Position numbers and translations under genes: made by a program. From Lichenostomus cassidix (Eukaryota > Chordata > Aves > Passeriformes > Meliphagidae), in the NCBI GenBank assembly GCA_008360975.2, contig CM039211.1, positions 4,223,522 to 4,287,521 on the forward strand: a stretch of 64,000 bases of DNA, written 5' to 3'. Shown in pieces: positions 25,973-39,370 of the stretch. Every line of letters starts with the position of its first letter. Position 1 is the stretch's first letter. The notes under the pieces were generated by a model. It made no database searches and was not told where the DNA came from. It saw only the letters and a list, made by a program, of their open reading frames with translations.

Positions 25973-28900
25973 TTTAATTTTTATAATTTTTATAGCAGTT
26001 GGATTTTGGGTTTGTTTTTTTTTTTTTTACTACTGAATAGTCATTGCAAAATTGGTTTTCCACTGCAGAGTAGTCCAGGGTGCTGTTAAAAAGACAGGAG
26101 CTTGTCTAGAGGCCCTCTAGCATTGTGTCTATGTGAAATTATCCTGGAATGGCAGAGACAGAGAGAAAATGGGGAGCCTAAGAAAAAGGAAGAGCCACTG
26201 GAAAAACAGATTTAATGGTTTTAACAGATTTAAAACAATTTAATGGTTGAGTGTAGCCTTCAGAGGGAGGAAATCCAGAGTTAAAATCACAGGTTTGGAC
26301 CTCTGAGCCAAGAAATTACCTGTTTCTACTCAGTTTGGGTCAGGATTTGCAGATAAATGGGATTACCTGGTTGCTGGCTTTCCTGTGGGAAGCAACCTGC
26401 AAGTTCCCAAATATCAGCTGATCATATAAGGTCCACAAGTAAACTTGCACCTCACATCTGAAAAAGCAGGAGCCAAGTGTGACCCCTTTTCTGGTACCAT
26501 TGTTAATTGAAAAACTAAAATATTATGTACATTTTCATGAAGAGCAGGTAGGAAGTCAATGTCCTTGCCCAGACACCTTCTGTGCAAAAAAAACATTTCA
26601 TTAACAGGAGTATAAAACCAAGTCCCCCACACCAAAAATCTGAACTTAGAAGAACTCCTTGGAGTAATTTAGGAAGGCAGAAGAACACGTTGAGAAAGCA
26701 AAAAATAAAGCAGCAACTTCTACTAAGCAAGACTCCTGTGACCCAAATGAAACCCACAGATTTCAAGAGTTCCCCCTGCACCCCATGAGGTTGTTCTTGC
26801 CCCTTATTCCACCATGGACTTCAGTTCTCTGGAGTCAGACAGAAGCACAATGGAGACAACAAACCTAATAGCAAGCAGATTCTGGAAATGTTGTTTGTCC
26901 TGAAGTGGGCAGGAAACAAAACTTTTCAAACCATCCAGGAGAAGCCAAGGGTGTTTGTCCAGGAAGAGCAAGTGCAGAGGCTGGGGATGGACATCTGTGC
27001 CACCCTTTTCTCCTCAGCAGACACACAAAGCCCTCCCGAGGCTGAAACCCTCACTGGGGAAACACAGCAGTGCAGAGCTGAGAGCCAAACACCTCCCTGG
27101 CTCCTACTGTAATCCCTGTTTGCAATCCCTGATCATAACCACTGCTCTGAACAGGTGTTTCCTCCTGGTACAGGCAGCCTTCAGTACAGGTAACCTTCTT
27201 TCCTCAGGTGTCTGATGGCTCCTTTCACTGCTTTTTGTACATTTTTAATCTTAATTCCATGGCAGACTCTTTCCTTTAAGCAATGTCACAGAGACATAGA
27301 ATGTGTGCTCACAGCTCCTGAAGTTCATCAGGTTTTTTTGCCCATGCACATTTTACAGTCTGTATTTACATTGCATTTTTTTCTCTCTCTTTACCATTTC
27401 CCCCAAAGCTGTTCGAAAGGAATTTCTCCTTATTTTCAACTTTCCCTTACATTTCAAAGAAGAAAAAAGTTAATAAGGGTTCATTCACATCTAAGTTCCC
27501 AGCCACCTCCTGTAGCCACATTTTACTGAATGTCACTTGAGGAACAAGAGAGATCAGCAGATTAGACAATCATCCAGGGATCAAATCAGAAGGCTTATAA
27601 ACAGCTCCTCCTGACATCCACATGAACCTGTTACTCCACTTTTCTGACAAAAGATTTTATCTTACTTAAGTCAGGGGGAAAGGGCAAGAGAGCAGAGTAA
27701 TTATGTGGACTATTCTTTCTGAGCAGCATTTCAATGAAGTTGTCCTCTGCTGTTGTTCCTGTGACTCATTCTTGGGATGTTTGACCCAAAACAGCGCTGA
27801 CCTGCATCAAGAGAATCAGCAATTAGGAACAACAACAAACATATTGCAACCCTGGCAATTACCACGAAAGGCACAGTTCTGTACTTTGAAGTAAAAACTC
27901 TGCACATTTGTAATCTGCTTTGCAGAAATAAAAAGCAAACAAACACAGGAAGTAATAGAATAATAGACAGAAAGCACGTTCAAATGCTCTGCTGAAATTC
28001 ACCAAGCAGACAAATGTAATTAGGTTCACAAACATTGCTGAATTATTATTTATGTTTATCAAGCCAGGAAGACAACAACAATTCATGTATATAATTTACA
28101 AAAAAAAAAAATTGGTACTAAAATTGTTCTACCACTCTGTTTCCAGGGCCTTGTACTTTAACGTGGATTTATACATTATTTAAAAATATAGACAATGGAA
28201 AACTTTGGGAAGAAGGTGATGGATTTGAAGGACAGGCCTGAGCTTAGGGAGCTCTGCATGTGCCACAACCCCAGAAGAAGATGAATATGGGAGTGGCTGG
28301 GAATCCCCAGCACAGGACAGTGTGATCCTCACTCTGTTTTTGCTCCATGATTCACCATTCATGCTCACTGAGGTGGTCGAGGCAAGGAGGGGTCCAGAAG
28401 CAGAATTTCCTGACCTTGGCTCAGGGAAAAACCCATCAAACAATGTGTCTGAATGGCTGCCATAACTCAGCAATCATCAAACATCTTCTGATGTTAACAC
28501 ACCAAGGGGAGAGTGGTAAAAGTGAGAAAAGTAGAGGGGAGAAAACTTCCTGGCATATAGTAAATATCAGAAGAGAACCAGCAGCTCCTTGCAGCCAGCA
28601 GGACTTGGCACAGGAGTGCCAAATTCAATATTCCCAGTCATTGGGAGAGGTTTAAAGAGCCTCCTGCAGTGGCTCCAGACGACTTATCTCACCTCAGCCA
28701 CATGCACTGAGGTTTGCAGGGTCTGTTTTCAATCTGTACCTCGAGGGGTCTCATCCCTGCTCATCCCTGCTTTGGGACCCAGAGAATCCTAATCCTGCTC
28801 AGGACTTTATTCTTCACCTGCCAAACCAGGGCACTCAGTCTAGGAAAGGGGAAAAACTGACCCAGAAGCAAAGCAAGGGCTCAGAATGCCCACATTTCAG

Positions 28901-30299
28901 GGAATAAAGCACTCACAAATTCATGTTATAATACTCTGATACCCTCTTACAAACCCCATCCCCACTCAGGTCGCTCACACACAGCACAAGCCTCTCCCTC
29001 CATCAGAGAACACCCTCCATTATAAATAACTTCCTACTTCAAAGGCTGACAAATTACTTTGATGCACTTTTAGAGTCAGCTCTGCAGCATTTTTGCCTGA
29101 TGGGGGATCATTAAGTGGCTGGGAACACCTTGTTTGCATTTCCAGCGGTGAGGAGGCTCTGCCCCTTGCCCTCTGAGGTACCACTGCCAGTAGCATCCAC
29201 ACCAACGAGCTCAGGGCAAACTCGAGTTCCAAACCCTCCACGTGCCTGTATTTTTCCAGGGAAAGCCCAGATCCTGCTGTAGAGCTCACCAAATCAGTGC
29301 AAAATCGTGTGTAGGAGTCCTTTGTAATCAACAAAGCCAAAGTGTCACAAAAGCACAGTAACCAGCTATTAATCACATCTCTTTGATAACCCTGACCCTG
29401 CTAAAGCACAGCATCTGTCTGGTGTTTTTTGTGGCTGAAAGCCAAACCTGGGATCAGGAAACAAGTATTTCACTGGTCAGATGTTAACATAGCACAGCGT
29501 GTTGACTTTATAACCACCCTATGAGCTCACAGAATTTAATGGAACTGTCTTTTATTTGGCCCAGTCCCATTTATTAATATTACCGGAGTGAGTAACTCAT
29601 ATGATCACACATGCACTTGAGAGAGACACGTCTAGACAGACCCAGAAGTGCCCACTCTCTTTTCCAGGAACAGGCAAAACCTGCAGCTCAGAGCTGGAGT
29701 AGCTGTTTGAGCTCACACTGGAATCACCCCAGTCGTTTGCTGTCAAGGTGGATCCATGTGAACAGTAGCAGGCAAAGCCTTTCAGCCGAGGAACAGATGG
29801 TAAAAATTAGTGGCATTTATGCCAGCTGAATGATCAGGGAGACAGAGGAGAGGTGATCAAAGAAGCCATATCACCAGAGGGAAAAAAAAAAATTAATTAT
29901 TACAGCACTTGAAAGTGGAATTAGCTAATAACCAGCAAATCCATCTAGGTTCACGAAGCCAGATATCACTTCTTGATAGCACTGTGGCTGCTGTTTGGCC
30001 AGCCCTGCTCTGCATCCTTTATAACACAGCCAAGACCAGGTTGTCAGGGAGATTCAAAGCTTGTGCTCCACTGGCAGCTCCTCCTTCTCCTGTGTGGAAT
30101 TAGTTCCTGCACCAGTCTTGTTATTTTTGGCTTTTTGTGGTGCAGGAACAAACTGTGCTTTGAGCAACCAGCTTGGGCAGGATGGCAGCAGCTCTGGGAG
30201 GCTGAAACAGCCAAGGGAGGCAAGGGGAGGTGGGGAAAGATGGGAAAGATGATGAATCAAAGCCCACATAGATATCCCAGGTAGTATCTCTCACACAGG
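25973..30299. other. Intergenic, no gene supported
   Basis: Unique sequence with short poly-A or poly-T runs near 26015, 28103 and 29882. I saw no CR1, LTR or coding signal I could defend. Confidence 0.5.
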
Positions 30300-30448
30300 G
30301 GATCTGTGGCTGCCCCTGGATCCCTGGCAGTGTCCAAGGCCAGGTTGGACACTGGGGCTTGGAGCAGCCTGGGACAGTGGGAGGTGTCCCTGCCAGGGCA
30401 GGGGTGGCACTGGATGGGCTTTGACCCCAACCAGTCTGTGATTCTATT
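30300..30448 (+). mobile_element. CR1 LINE 3' fragment (plus strand)
   Basis: 'ggctgcccctggatccctgg', 'ggccaggttggacactgggg', 'ggaggtgtccctgccagggc' and the gtgattctattca tail define a CR1 3' end. It is nearly the exact reverse complement of 1385-1500. Confidence 0.93.
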
Positions 30449-31369
30449 CACCTGATGCCATTACAGCTGGATGGAAACTGAGTTTGCTAACCTGAATTGC
30501 CCCTTAGTCAAGGCAAAAGGTGATCTCTTGCCCCAAAATCAGCTCTCTCACCTCACCTCCCAGGGGGTGGTTTGCCCTTGTGTCCCCTGGCAAACAAGGA
30601 ATCCAGGGAAGCAGTCAATGTTCTTACCCTCCTTTTGTGATGGCTAAACTCCAGACATTACAAATCTGTGCTTAAACAGAATAAAACTTCTCTCAGTGAA
30701 CCTTTGCTTTACTGTGAGCTTAAAAAGACAGAAGCCAAGGCCTAGACATTCACAGGCTCACTTTACTGTGTATTTTGAGCATTTTCATTTATTTCGTGTG
30801 AGATTTAGTTGCTCATGCTTGAACACAATATGCCTATTAGAGTGAACTGGAGATCTGAGAAAACAAACACATCTTGCAAACACTTGAACCAAACCCTGCT
30901 CTGTCACCCACGGTGCCTAACACAGCCTGCTGAACCTTCCCCTAACCAGAGTCCCTTCCCTGATTTCCTCTTCTTCCCTTCCCATCCAATAAACTTCACT
31001 GTATCATTTAAATAACAGAGGTGTAACCCTGAAATATGCATTGTTTTGAGCAGTCAGGAGCAAACACCTGGGAGCCTTGTGCTGCCAACCCTGCTCTGTG
31101 CACCACTCACTGCACTTCCATCTGGTGCTAGTTCCCAAATCTCAGCTATCCTCCCCTAAATATGCAAAACAGTTAAGCATGTGATTAATTTGTGGCTCGT
31201 GAGCACTAAGCATCCTCCTGAGCCCCTGCTGGATGAAAATGTTGCTCACTTGGGTGAGGAAATAATTCTGTTTCTCCAGCCTGTTGCTTGGGAGCCTGGT
31301 AATTCCCTTTAACTGCGGGATGAATCCACATGGAGAGGGAAAAACTGGTTTGTTGGGGTATTTCAAAAA
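30449..31369. other. Intergenic, nothing recognised
   Basis: Unique sequence between a CR1 and the purine tract. Confidence 0.55.
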
Positions 31370-31440
31370 GGGGGGAGAGGAAGAGGAAGGGGAAGAGGGA
31401 AGGGGAAGTTTTGGGGAAGTAAAGTTTCAGGGAAGTAAAG
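31370..31440. repeat. Purine-rich leader of a composite satellite
   Basis: Irregular GGGGAAG and GGAAG units, then two 16-base units containing gggaagtaaagtttca. These merge into the array that follows. Confidence 0.85.
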
Positions 31441-31570
31441 TTTCAGGGAAGTTTCAGGGAAGGGAAGTTTCAGGGAAGGGAAGTTTCAGGGAAGTTTCAG
31501 GGAAGTTTCAGGGAAGGGAAGTTTCAGGGAAGGGAAGTTTCAGGGAAGTTTCAGGGAAGTTTCAGGGAAG
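31441..31570. repeat. Minisatellite of alternating 11- and 16-bp units with a 54-bp higher order
   Basis: The array parses exactly into units of tttcagggaag (11 bp) and the same unit with one extra GGGAA (16 bp). The order is 11-16-16-11, 11-16-16-11, 11-11. The 54-bp block is therefore repeated twice. An open frame of 213 codons across the tract is a by-product of the repeat. Confidence 0.95.
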
Positions 31571-31576
31571 TTTGGC

Positions 31577-31799
31577 AGGGAAGGAAGGAAGGGAAGGGAA
31601 GGGAAGGGAAGGGAAGGGAAGGGAAGGGAAGGGAAGGGAAGGGAAGGGAAGGGAAGGGAAGGGAAGGGAAGGGAAGGGAAGGGAAGGAAGGGAAGGGAAG
31701 GAAGGAAGGAAGGGAAGGGAAGGGGAAGGAAGGAAGGAAGGAAGGGAAGGGAAGGGAAGGGAAGGGAAGGGAAGGGAAGGGAAGGGAAGGGAAGGGAAG
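31577..31799. repeat. (GGGAA)n microsatellite with GGAA patches
   Basis: About 220 bp of nearly perfect GGGAA pentamers, interrupted by GGAA tetramer runs near 31684-31745. It adjoins the minisatellite, whose longer unit contains the same GGGAA pentamer. Confidence 0.97.
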
Positions 31800-32765
31800 A
31801 TCAGGCACAAGCTGATATCCCAGGCACACCACAAAGAAAAAGAAAACAAATTAAGTCCATCACTTCAAGAGGTACTTATGTCACTTTGTACTACAACAAT
31901 GATTTCTGTGGAATCTACCAGCTGACTCCTTTTGAGCGTGTTTTCCAAACATTTAATGTCCTGAAGGACCTAACAGAAACTACAAGTCTCAAGGCAACCA
32001 TTATTTTTACTTAAAACAATGGGGTTAAGAGCTTTTCCCTTCCTCCTCCAGCTACACTCAGCTCCCTGCACAGAACCCACAGTGGGACAACGTGCTTGGA
32101 AAGTCAACACACTCAGAAGGGTATTTAGATTAAATCTGCAGCCTGTAAGGCCACAGCTCAGGCAGTCTGTCAGCATCCAGCCTGACAGCTCTCAGGTGTG
32201 CAGCTCACCTGCCACCCCTCCTGTGCCCAACCTACCTGTCAGCAGGAGCTGCCTGCCAGGAGAGTGGGAATAAGAAGGCAGCTGGGCTCTTTTTTTTCTT
32301 TTTGCCTTCTTTTTCAGTTGAGACAGGGGTATAATTATCCAGATGTTCATTGCTGGAATTTGTTGTGGGCTTTGTTCCTCCCTCAGCAGAACCAGGCTCT
32401 GAATTCCTCATAAACCCAAGTGGAAAAGGGTGGAAGAACACACACAGAAACACTTCTGGCCACTCTAAAGGATCCTTTACCTCAAAAAGGATATTTTTAC
32501 TTCAAAATTAGCAGAGTGAAATCAGCTGAAAGAAAATTAGGTAGACCAAACAGATTATTTTAAACAGCCCAGGATATTTTATTCTAGCATTGATTGGTGC
32601 AGAAAATCTTCAGTGTTTGACTGACTCACGATGACAGGAAGTATTGAAACAGTAAAGACTTTTTTGAGGTCAAATGACCATCTCTAGGTGCATGCAGCAG
32701 GGACAGAGTGTTCAGGACAGTAAGGAAAGTGTCAGAGCTGGGGAGAACATAAATCCCTGCCTAGA
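31800..32765. other. Intergenic, nothing recognised
   Basis: Unique sequence with a T-rich run at about 32290. Confidence 0.55.
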
Positions 32766-32820
32766 GAATCCCAGAATCATTAAAGTTGGAAGCTCCCTCT
32801 AAGTTCACTGAGACCAACAA
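32766..32820 (-). mobile_element. Short CR1 LINE 3' remnant (minus strand)
   Basis: 'gaatcccagaatcattaaag' and ttggaagctccctctaagt are the complement of a CR1 3' end. The match is lost after about 55 bases. Confidence 0.7.
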
Positions 32821-33486
32821 GGAACAACTATTTAAATGCTGATGGACAAGCAAAATGAACATAAGGGCTTCAAACTCTGCAATTCCTTGCTCACATCCAT
32901 TTCCCCAAAGTCAGCCCTCTGACAGCTGCCTCAGCTGGCAGCAAAACACGTGTAAATACAGGCCCAGTTGATTTTGGGGTGTCTCTGTGAATATTCACAT
33001 TGCCTGACACCGAGTGCTTCAGCAGCACAGCTGCTGCCAGCTGATAACTCTCTGCCTCCAATCACAACTGTGCAGCTTCATTTCGTGGGGGAATATGTAT
33101 AATCATAACCATGATATGATGTCCTGCCTGGGTTATTAGTCTGTGTGTCTCCCAGGATCATTTGGACATTCCAGACACGCTGTGTGCTCAAGCAAATCTG
33201 CAGGGACTTTGGGGACTACAGGATTTCAGAGATGCCCTGCAATATTTCCTAATAAAATTGCCTTTATCCTTATTGCAGGGATGCAACAGCAATAAATGCC
33301 AACCAGGAGGCAGTGAGGGGTGACTGTCAGTGCCTAATCACACACAGGGATGCAGATAAATAATATACAGGCAGAGAGATGTGTGCAAACAGACTCATTC
33401 ATACAGGGAGAGAGAGAGATTCTCAAGGAATTAAAAGAAAGGATAATTTGTAAGTGATCAGAAGCATCTAGCAGCACACTGAAAGG
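32821..33486. other. Intergenic, nothing recognised
   Basis: Unique sequence. 33050-33130 is unusually free of repeats and contains an 'aatcataaccatgatatgat' stretch, with no annotation possible. Confidence 0.5.
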
Positions 33487-33571
33487 TTTCTTTCTTTTTC
33501 TTTTTCTTTTTCTTTTTCGTTTTCGTTTTCTTTTTCTTTTTTCTTTTTTCTTTTTCTTTTTCTTTTTCTTC
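33487..33571. repeat. (TTTTTC)n hexanucleotide microsatellite
   Basis: About 85 bp of TTTTTC hexamers with two TTTTCG variants. It is all pyrimidine apart from the two G bases. Confidence 0.95.
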
Positions 33572-35877
33572 CCCTCCCTCTCACAGGAGCCAAGACCTGT
33601 TGAACAACCTTTCAGCACCAGTGAAACGCGCTGTGTCCTCCTCTGGTCACACTGGTGCATTTGCAGGAGTTGGGATAAAGCCATGGGTGTGAAAAACTGG
33701 GATGAACCCTCTACAGAGGTTTGCATTCCTCATTTTCTGCCAGGCAGGTGAGATGAGGCCACGAGGAGACTCTGCCTGGCTGCTCCTGGAGGGCAGAGAG
33801 TCCCAAACCTGAAGTGAGACTGCAGGGCTGATCCACAGCACACCCCAAACCCTCACATCGTCCCACCAGCTCCACTCTGGATGCCAAAATACTGGATAAA
33901 TCAACAAATGTTTTCCCAGAAAAGGCCCCAGAATCTTTCTACCTTCTTCTTGTTTCTGAAAAGGGTGGTGACTGCCTGTGTGAGCCCCACTGAATATTGC
34001 TTTGATGTGGAGCTCAGAAGACACATCCTGGTGATAATTCATTTATTCAGGAGCAGACACTGAGCATGGTGTGTTGCTTACACATATTGTCTTCTCAGAT
34101 GATGACATTTCATCCTTTTTTTCACAATAAATCATCTTCTGAGTCGAACTGAGGATTTTCTCCTAAATAACAGAGCTGACAATGATACATTTCAACACAA
34201 CTGGATTATGAAGCTGTCAGCCCCAGCTCTGCTCCCCAATCTCTGCCCCTGTCAGCAGTGGCTGTCTGTGGAAATTTCAGCCTGAAAACCACTCTGTGAC
34301 TGAGCAGGTTTCTGCAAATCTGCAAAGGGGAAGGGAATGAGGGAGGAGAGCATCCCCACTTCTCTGTGGTCAGCCTTGAAATTGTTAATCACCTTCCACG
34401 ACATAAAGGATATTTTTGGGCACCTTGGAGGGCTGTGTGTTGGGTGGATGCCAGTTAATGATCCATCATTAATTATCACCAGACAGACTTTGATTTAATT
34501 ACATATCCCACCCTGTCCAATGGGTGCAAGTCAAACCTCAGCCACTGCAAAAACTCCTCTGAACGACTCAGAAAGCCAAGGGTGGGAGGGGTGAACAGAA
34601 ACCCAACCCATCCTCTGCAGCCACACTGAAAATCTCATCCCAGCTCAGCACAGTCAGGGGGATTCACCACAGACACACAAACACATCTGCTCCAGGATGT
34701 GATCCATGAGAGACTGCAGAACCAAGCAAGAGACAACATTCAAGATGTGTTTAAAAATCGTTATTAAACGAACTAGAATCCAATTAAACCATTTTTCCAT
34801 TGAAGTGAAAATCCCAAAGAGGGCAGTGGAGCCAGGAGCACACAGTAACATATAAAGGCCCAGAGATTTTCATGCTATAAGGGATCTGACAAGCACCAAA
34901 TGCTTAAAATGAGGATTCACAATCTGTTACACAGAGCAGGGATGGGTGATTTGCTGAGTAAAATTCTCCTATTAGTTGCAAGACATTAGAGATTAAATTA
35001 AAACCTCAAGAGACTTTATAGTTTTTCAGAAGCATCTGGCTCCAAATATACTTTTTGCATGACCTTTGATTTTTCCTGATTTCTAGCCTCAGGAGTATCC
35101 CTTGGCAGTGAGTCCACAGGCAGGTCATGCTACTGGGCAAAGCTTTTTATTTTTGTGTGCAAAGTTGAAATCTTGCAGATTCAAAATTTAATGTCTTGCC
35201 CTTTCTGTGTTATATGAATGAAAGGTGTCTCTCATCTCTTCTGAACATCCTTCTCCAAACTGCTGGTCCTATAAAGACCTTTTACAATTTCTTTATTCCT
35301 CTCTTTCTATCACAAACTACCTCAGCCTCTTCGGTCCCTCATTAGAGACAATTTTCCAAGCCCCCAAACATTCTTGTCACTTTCTCCTCAACCACTTGTA
35401 ATGTATAAAATGCAGTCACTCTTGTCCCAGAGCTGTGACCAGAGAAAAAATGTTGACTTTGTGAATCACTGTTCCTCAATTCTGTGCACTGTTCCTCAAT
35501 TCTTGCACCTCCTCCAGTAAATCTATTTGTCCTCTTCAGAAAATGTCAATTGTCTTTGTCTGCGTAAGTTTTTCCACTGCAATGAACTGCAGGAATGTAG
35601 AGCTCCAGTATTCCTTTTTGTTAAGTTTGGGCATCTGATCCCCAGGAAAGAGTTCTATTCATCTTTTTACATCAATACCTTTCCATAGTTATTCCATATT
35701 AATCCATTCTTGGGGGGAAAAACGGATGCATTCTTCTCAATTATTCATGTGGGGTTAAAAATATGTCAGCATGTAAAAATAATTAATCATTTTAGCAGGC
35801 TGTTTAGCAGGTGAAGTCCAGCTGGAGAAACTAAGCACATGTTGCATATTCATGTCAGAGGAATGTTTCCTCTGCCA
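33572..35877. other. Intergenic, possible very old CR1 remnant at about 35270-35420
   Basis: No gene is seen. Weak CR1-like wording (ctcagcctcttcggtccctc, acattcttgtcactttctcc) at 35290-35400 could be an ancient minus-strand fragment. A 20-bp direct duplication containing cactgttcctcaattct lies at 35467-35506. Confidence 0.4.
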
Positions 35878-35935
35878 TGGAATCATGGAATGGTTTGGGT
35901 TGGAAAGGACCTGAAAGATCATCCAGTTCCTTCTC
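35878..35935 (-). mobile_element. Short CR1 LINE 3' remnant (minus strand)
   Basis: 'ggaatcatggaatggtttgg' plus 'gttggaaaggacctgaaaga' and tcatccagttcc are the classic complement of a CR1 terminus. Confidence 0.85.
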
Positions 35936-38900
35936 CCTCATCCTTCCTGAATTAACTCTGCTCTGAGCTTCCCTCTGCAGATTGACTGATTCCTTCTCTC
36001 CTGAGCCCAAAATGCATGTCCAAAAGGTATAGCATCTCCAGACAGAAGGAAAAAAACATTTTGTTCACTCCTCTTGTGAAATTTTATTTTTTTTAAGCCC
36101 CTTCATGCAATCACAGCCCTCTTGGCTGTAGGAGATTAGTGTCTCCAGCTCACCCCTGCTCCAAAGGTCTGTCACCATCTCCAGACCAGCTCCAAAGTGG
36201 CCTTAGCCACCCACTCCTGGTCATCCCCAGGGCAGGAGATTCCTCTGGCCCACCCAGGACAATCCTGCAAGACCTTCCTGGAGAAGAAAGCCTTCCTGAG
36301 CCCAGTCAGTGAGGTGTTTGCTCCTTCTTGTCCTCTCTGCCAGTGCTGCACCTCAGGAAACACTTTTAAGTGACCATTTGCTCCCCAGTATTCCCCGTGG
36401 GACCTGGACACCTCTAGTCACCTCTGGACACCTCTGGACACCTCTGGACACCTCTGGTCAGCTGAGAGATGAGCCATCACCTCTGACCTGGAGCTGACAT
36501 GAAGCCAGCCAGAGTCACAACTGCTGCCTTGCCCACACCAGCCTTCATTCAGGTCGTTATTAATGAGAGAAATTGGGCTCTTAATTGCAGCCTCTCCACA
36601 CTGCCATTTCCAGTGCCATTCCTCCCTCCACCGACAAGCAGCACAACAGTTCCTCAGCTAAAAGATTCAGAGCAGCTACAAAAACAAAATACTGACAAGT
36701 AAAAACACTAAAATAGATGTACAGCCCCATAGATGGATTTTCCCATGAAAGATGAAGCAGAAAAACAAATCTGGAAAAGGGTTTGGACGAAAACTCATGG
36801 GTTTTTTTTTTCCTTCTACCCCCACCCCACCTCCCATTTTTCTAATGACAATAAATTTTCCACAGGATTCAACCACGTGAAAAGTCTCTAGGCGAGCTCC
36901 TCAAATAGAATAGTCCCTGAAGTCCTAAGGGGGAAAAACAGGAAGAAAACAAAAACTCTTAAAACTCAATGGGTAGCCATTATTACGTTTTGCTCAGCGG
37001 CCAAATCAGCTCCTCACAGGGAAAAAAATAAATTGTTTTCCATTGCTGGAGCCTGGAAGGAGCCATGTCCATGCATCCCTGGCTCCCTGCAGTCAGAGCA
37101 GCAGGACATGTCTGTCAGTTTTGCCAGCCCTCCTGGCCCCACAGAGGATGCACAGATGATTCCTGCTCTGCCTTTTGCTGTTTTACATCCCATATCAGCC
37201 CTTCAACCTTCACCTCTCCCAAGGGAATCCATCCATGGGTTCTCTTGGGGTGATCCACGGCTGGGTGGCTCTCCAAAGCCACCAGGGATGGCTGAGCCAC
37301 CTCACATCAGCTCACAGCCCTGCTTTGGGAGTTCCAGAGATGCTGAATGCTTCCCTCCCTCCCCAGCAGTTGTGGTTTATTGTTTTTTATTGACATGACA
37401 CAAAGCCCATTTTTAAATGTCCCAAACACCCTGAATTTCAATACTTTACCTGCAGGTCCGTGACACCACCACAACCACCTCCATGCTCCTTTTTTCACCC
37501 TGTTTCTCCCAGTTCCATCCCAAATGTGTGCACTGTGGAGACCCAAGGAGGATGACTTCAGTCTCAGCTCCAGCAGTGGCTGGGGAGAAGCAGAGCCAGC
37601 CAACATCAGCATGTAGCTGGCAGATTTGAGCTATTCTTGATGTCAGTTGGGTTTACCTCATCAGCAAAATAACACCCCACTTAGGGAAAGATTGCTGTCC
37701 TCTTCTTCACTTAATTCCTTTTTTATTATTTTAGCATGGAAGTCAGCTGCAGGAGAAAGCGTTTAAATGTGCTATTAAAGAAACTGCCTTCAATTTTCAC
37801 TGCCACTCCTAGCCACCGAAGTGAAACAAAACTCCCAGTTCTGGTTTCATGTATATTTTTCATTTTTGCAACTCAATTGCAGCATCTTTTACAGTCTAAC
37901 TTTTGTGACTCCATTGCAGCTTTTTTTTTTCCCCAATTTAAGTTGGAAGTGAAAAATTACCTCCAACAAGTCCCAAGGAAAAGCTCAAAGGACTGGAAGG
38001 ACAGTACCTGTAATTGAAGAACTCATCATCACTGTCCAACTCCTAGTAAAGAGCAGGTGAAACACAGAGCTGTGTCAGATGGAGGAGATTTGGGTGCAGC
38101 CATTCCACCACCTTTATTCCATGTTCTGACAGTCCCCACACTGATGTCTCCATTTAGTTTCCAAAAGACAGGAGCGTTGCTAACTGTTAATCATAAGGAT
38201 AGGAATTCATTGACATTTCCAACACATTTTAAACAGAAATAGAATATGGAAACAGATTTCACTGTGAGTTACAATCTCTGAGTTCAGAGCCAGTGAAACC
38301 ACTGCCATCTATTTCAGCTTCAGCCCAAGCAGGAGCAGAAACTCATCCAAAACAACGAGCAAAGCATCATTTCTGACATTCAATATCATCTTTCTTCACC
38401 TCCGGCTTCAATGCAATTAATTCAGACTGGCACAAAACAAAAAAATAGGACAACTAGAGAGGTCATGTCAGAAGGCAAAACCCATCACCCTCAACACTTA
38501 CTATTTGCTGCTGCTGTTACCCATAAATGGGCTTTTGTTCACAGAAGTTGTTGATAATCACATTAATACACACAATCATATGAAGTGTAGGAATTAATTA
38601 ATTGCTCTGCCCACCCTTTACTGCATGTTGTCCTTCATTTGCTATCAACAGGCAGAAATCTGTGCCCTGTGATCCAGGATCAATCAGTACAGCAGAGCTG
38701 TGGAGATCTACTTCCATCAGCCTGGAAACCACTGGCTAAATGCAGCCAAATAAACAACTTTAGGTCATAATTATTACTTAAACAGAGATAAGAGTTCTGT
38801 TTTCCTAGGCACTGAGAAAGCACATAACAGTCTCCTCCTAAAAGCTCTATTATTCCAGTCAAGGAAGGACTATTTATTGACTTAACATCAATTTCTGATT

Positions 38901-39178
38901 TAACATGTGCCAAAAGACAGTGAATGTAAACCAATTTAAGAGAGCCCACAGAAGGCAACTGAATTAAGATCATTACCTTCTGACTAAGTTAGCTGGGCTG
39001 GCTCAGCCTGAACACCCAGAGCTTTATTTGCAGAAATGCAAGGTGTCCCAGCAGCTTGTTCTTGCTCATGTTAAGATTAACTCAGACCCCTTTGAGACCC
39101 CCAGGTTCTCCATTTATTTGCAGGAACATTTCAGAAATCTCCAAGGACTGAGTTTCTTATCTTTTTGGATATCCTGAG
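35936..39178. other. Intergenic, no gene supported
   Basis: Unique sequence including a small 10-bp tandem repeat at 36411-36461 (listed separately) and a T10 run near 37920. Confidence 0.5.
36411..36461. repeat. 10-bp tandem repeat (ACACCTCTGG)
   Basis: About five head-to-tail copies of ggacacctct, the outer ones with a G-to-A or A-to-T change. Confidence 0.93.
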
Positions 39179-39370
39179 GTCACAGAACAGCCCAGGCTGG
39201 AAGGAACCTCAAAACATCACCTGCTCCAGGTTTTGAGGGACAGGAACCCCAAATGGGATTATCCAACACCCTGTTCAGTCTCACCTTGAAATGCCCCAGC
39301 CAGGAGGTGTCCTCTGTTTGATCCTCTGCAGAGATGAGAGATTTCCTCCCTAGAAATAACCTCCATTCAG
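39179..39370 (-). mobile_element. CR1 LINE 3' fragment (minus strand), diverged
   Basis: 'tcacagaacagcccaggctg' with gaaggaacctcaaaacatc, then tccaacaccctgttcagtc and 'caccttgaaatgccccagcc' follow the order of a CR1 3' end in reverse. Confidence 0.8.

Noticed and set aside
31284..31925. 213-codon Gly/Lys/Arg/Glu-rich open frame
   Set aside because: Translation of the GGGAA satellite.
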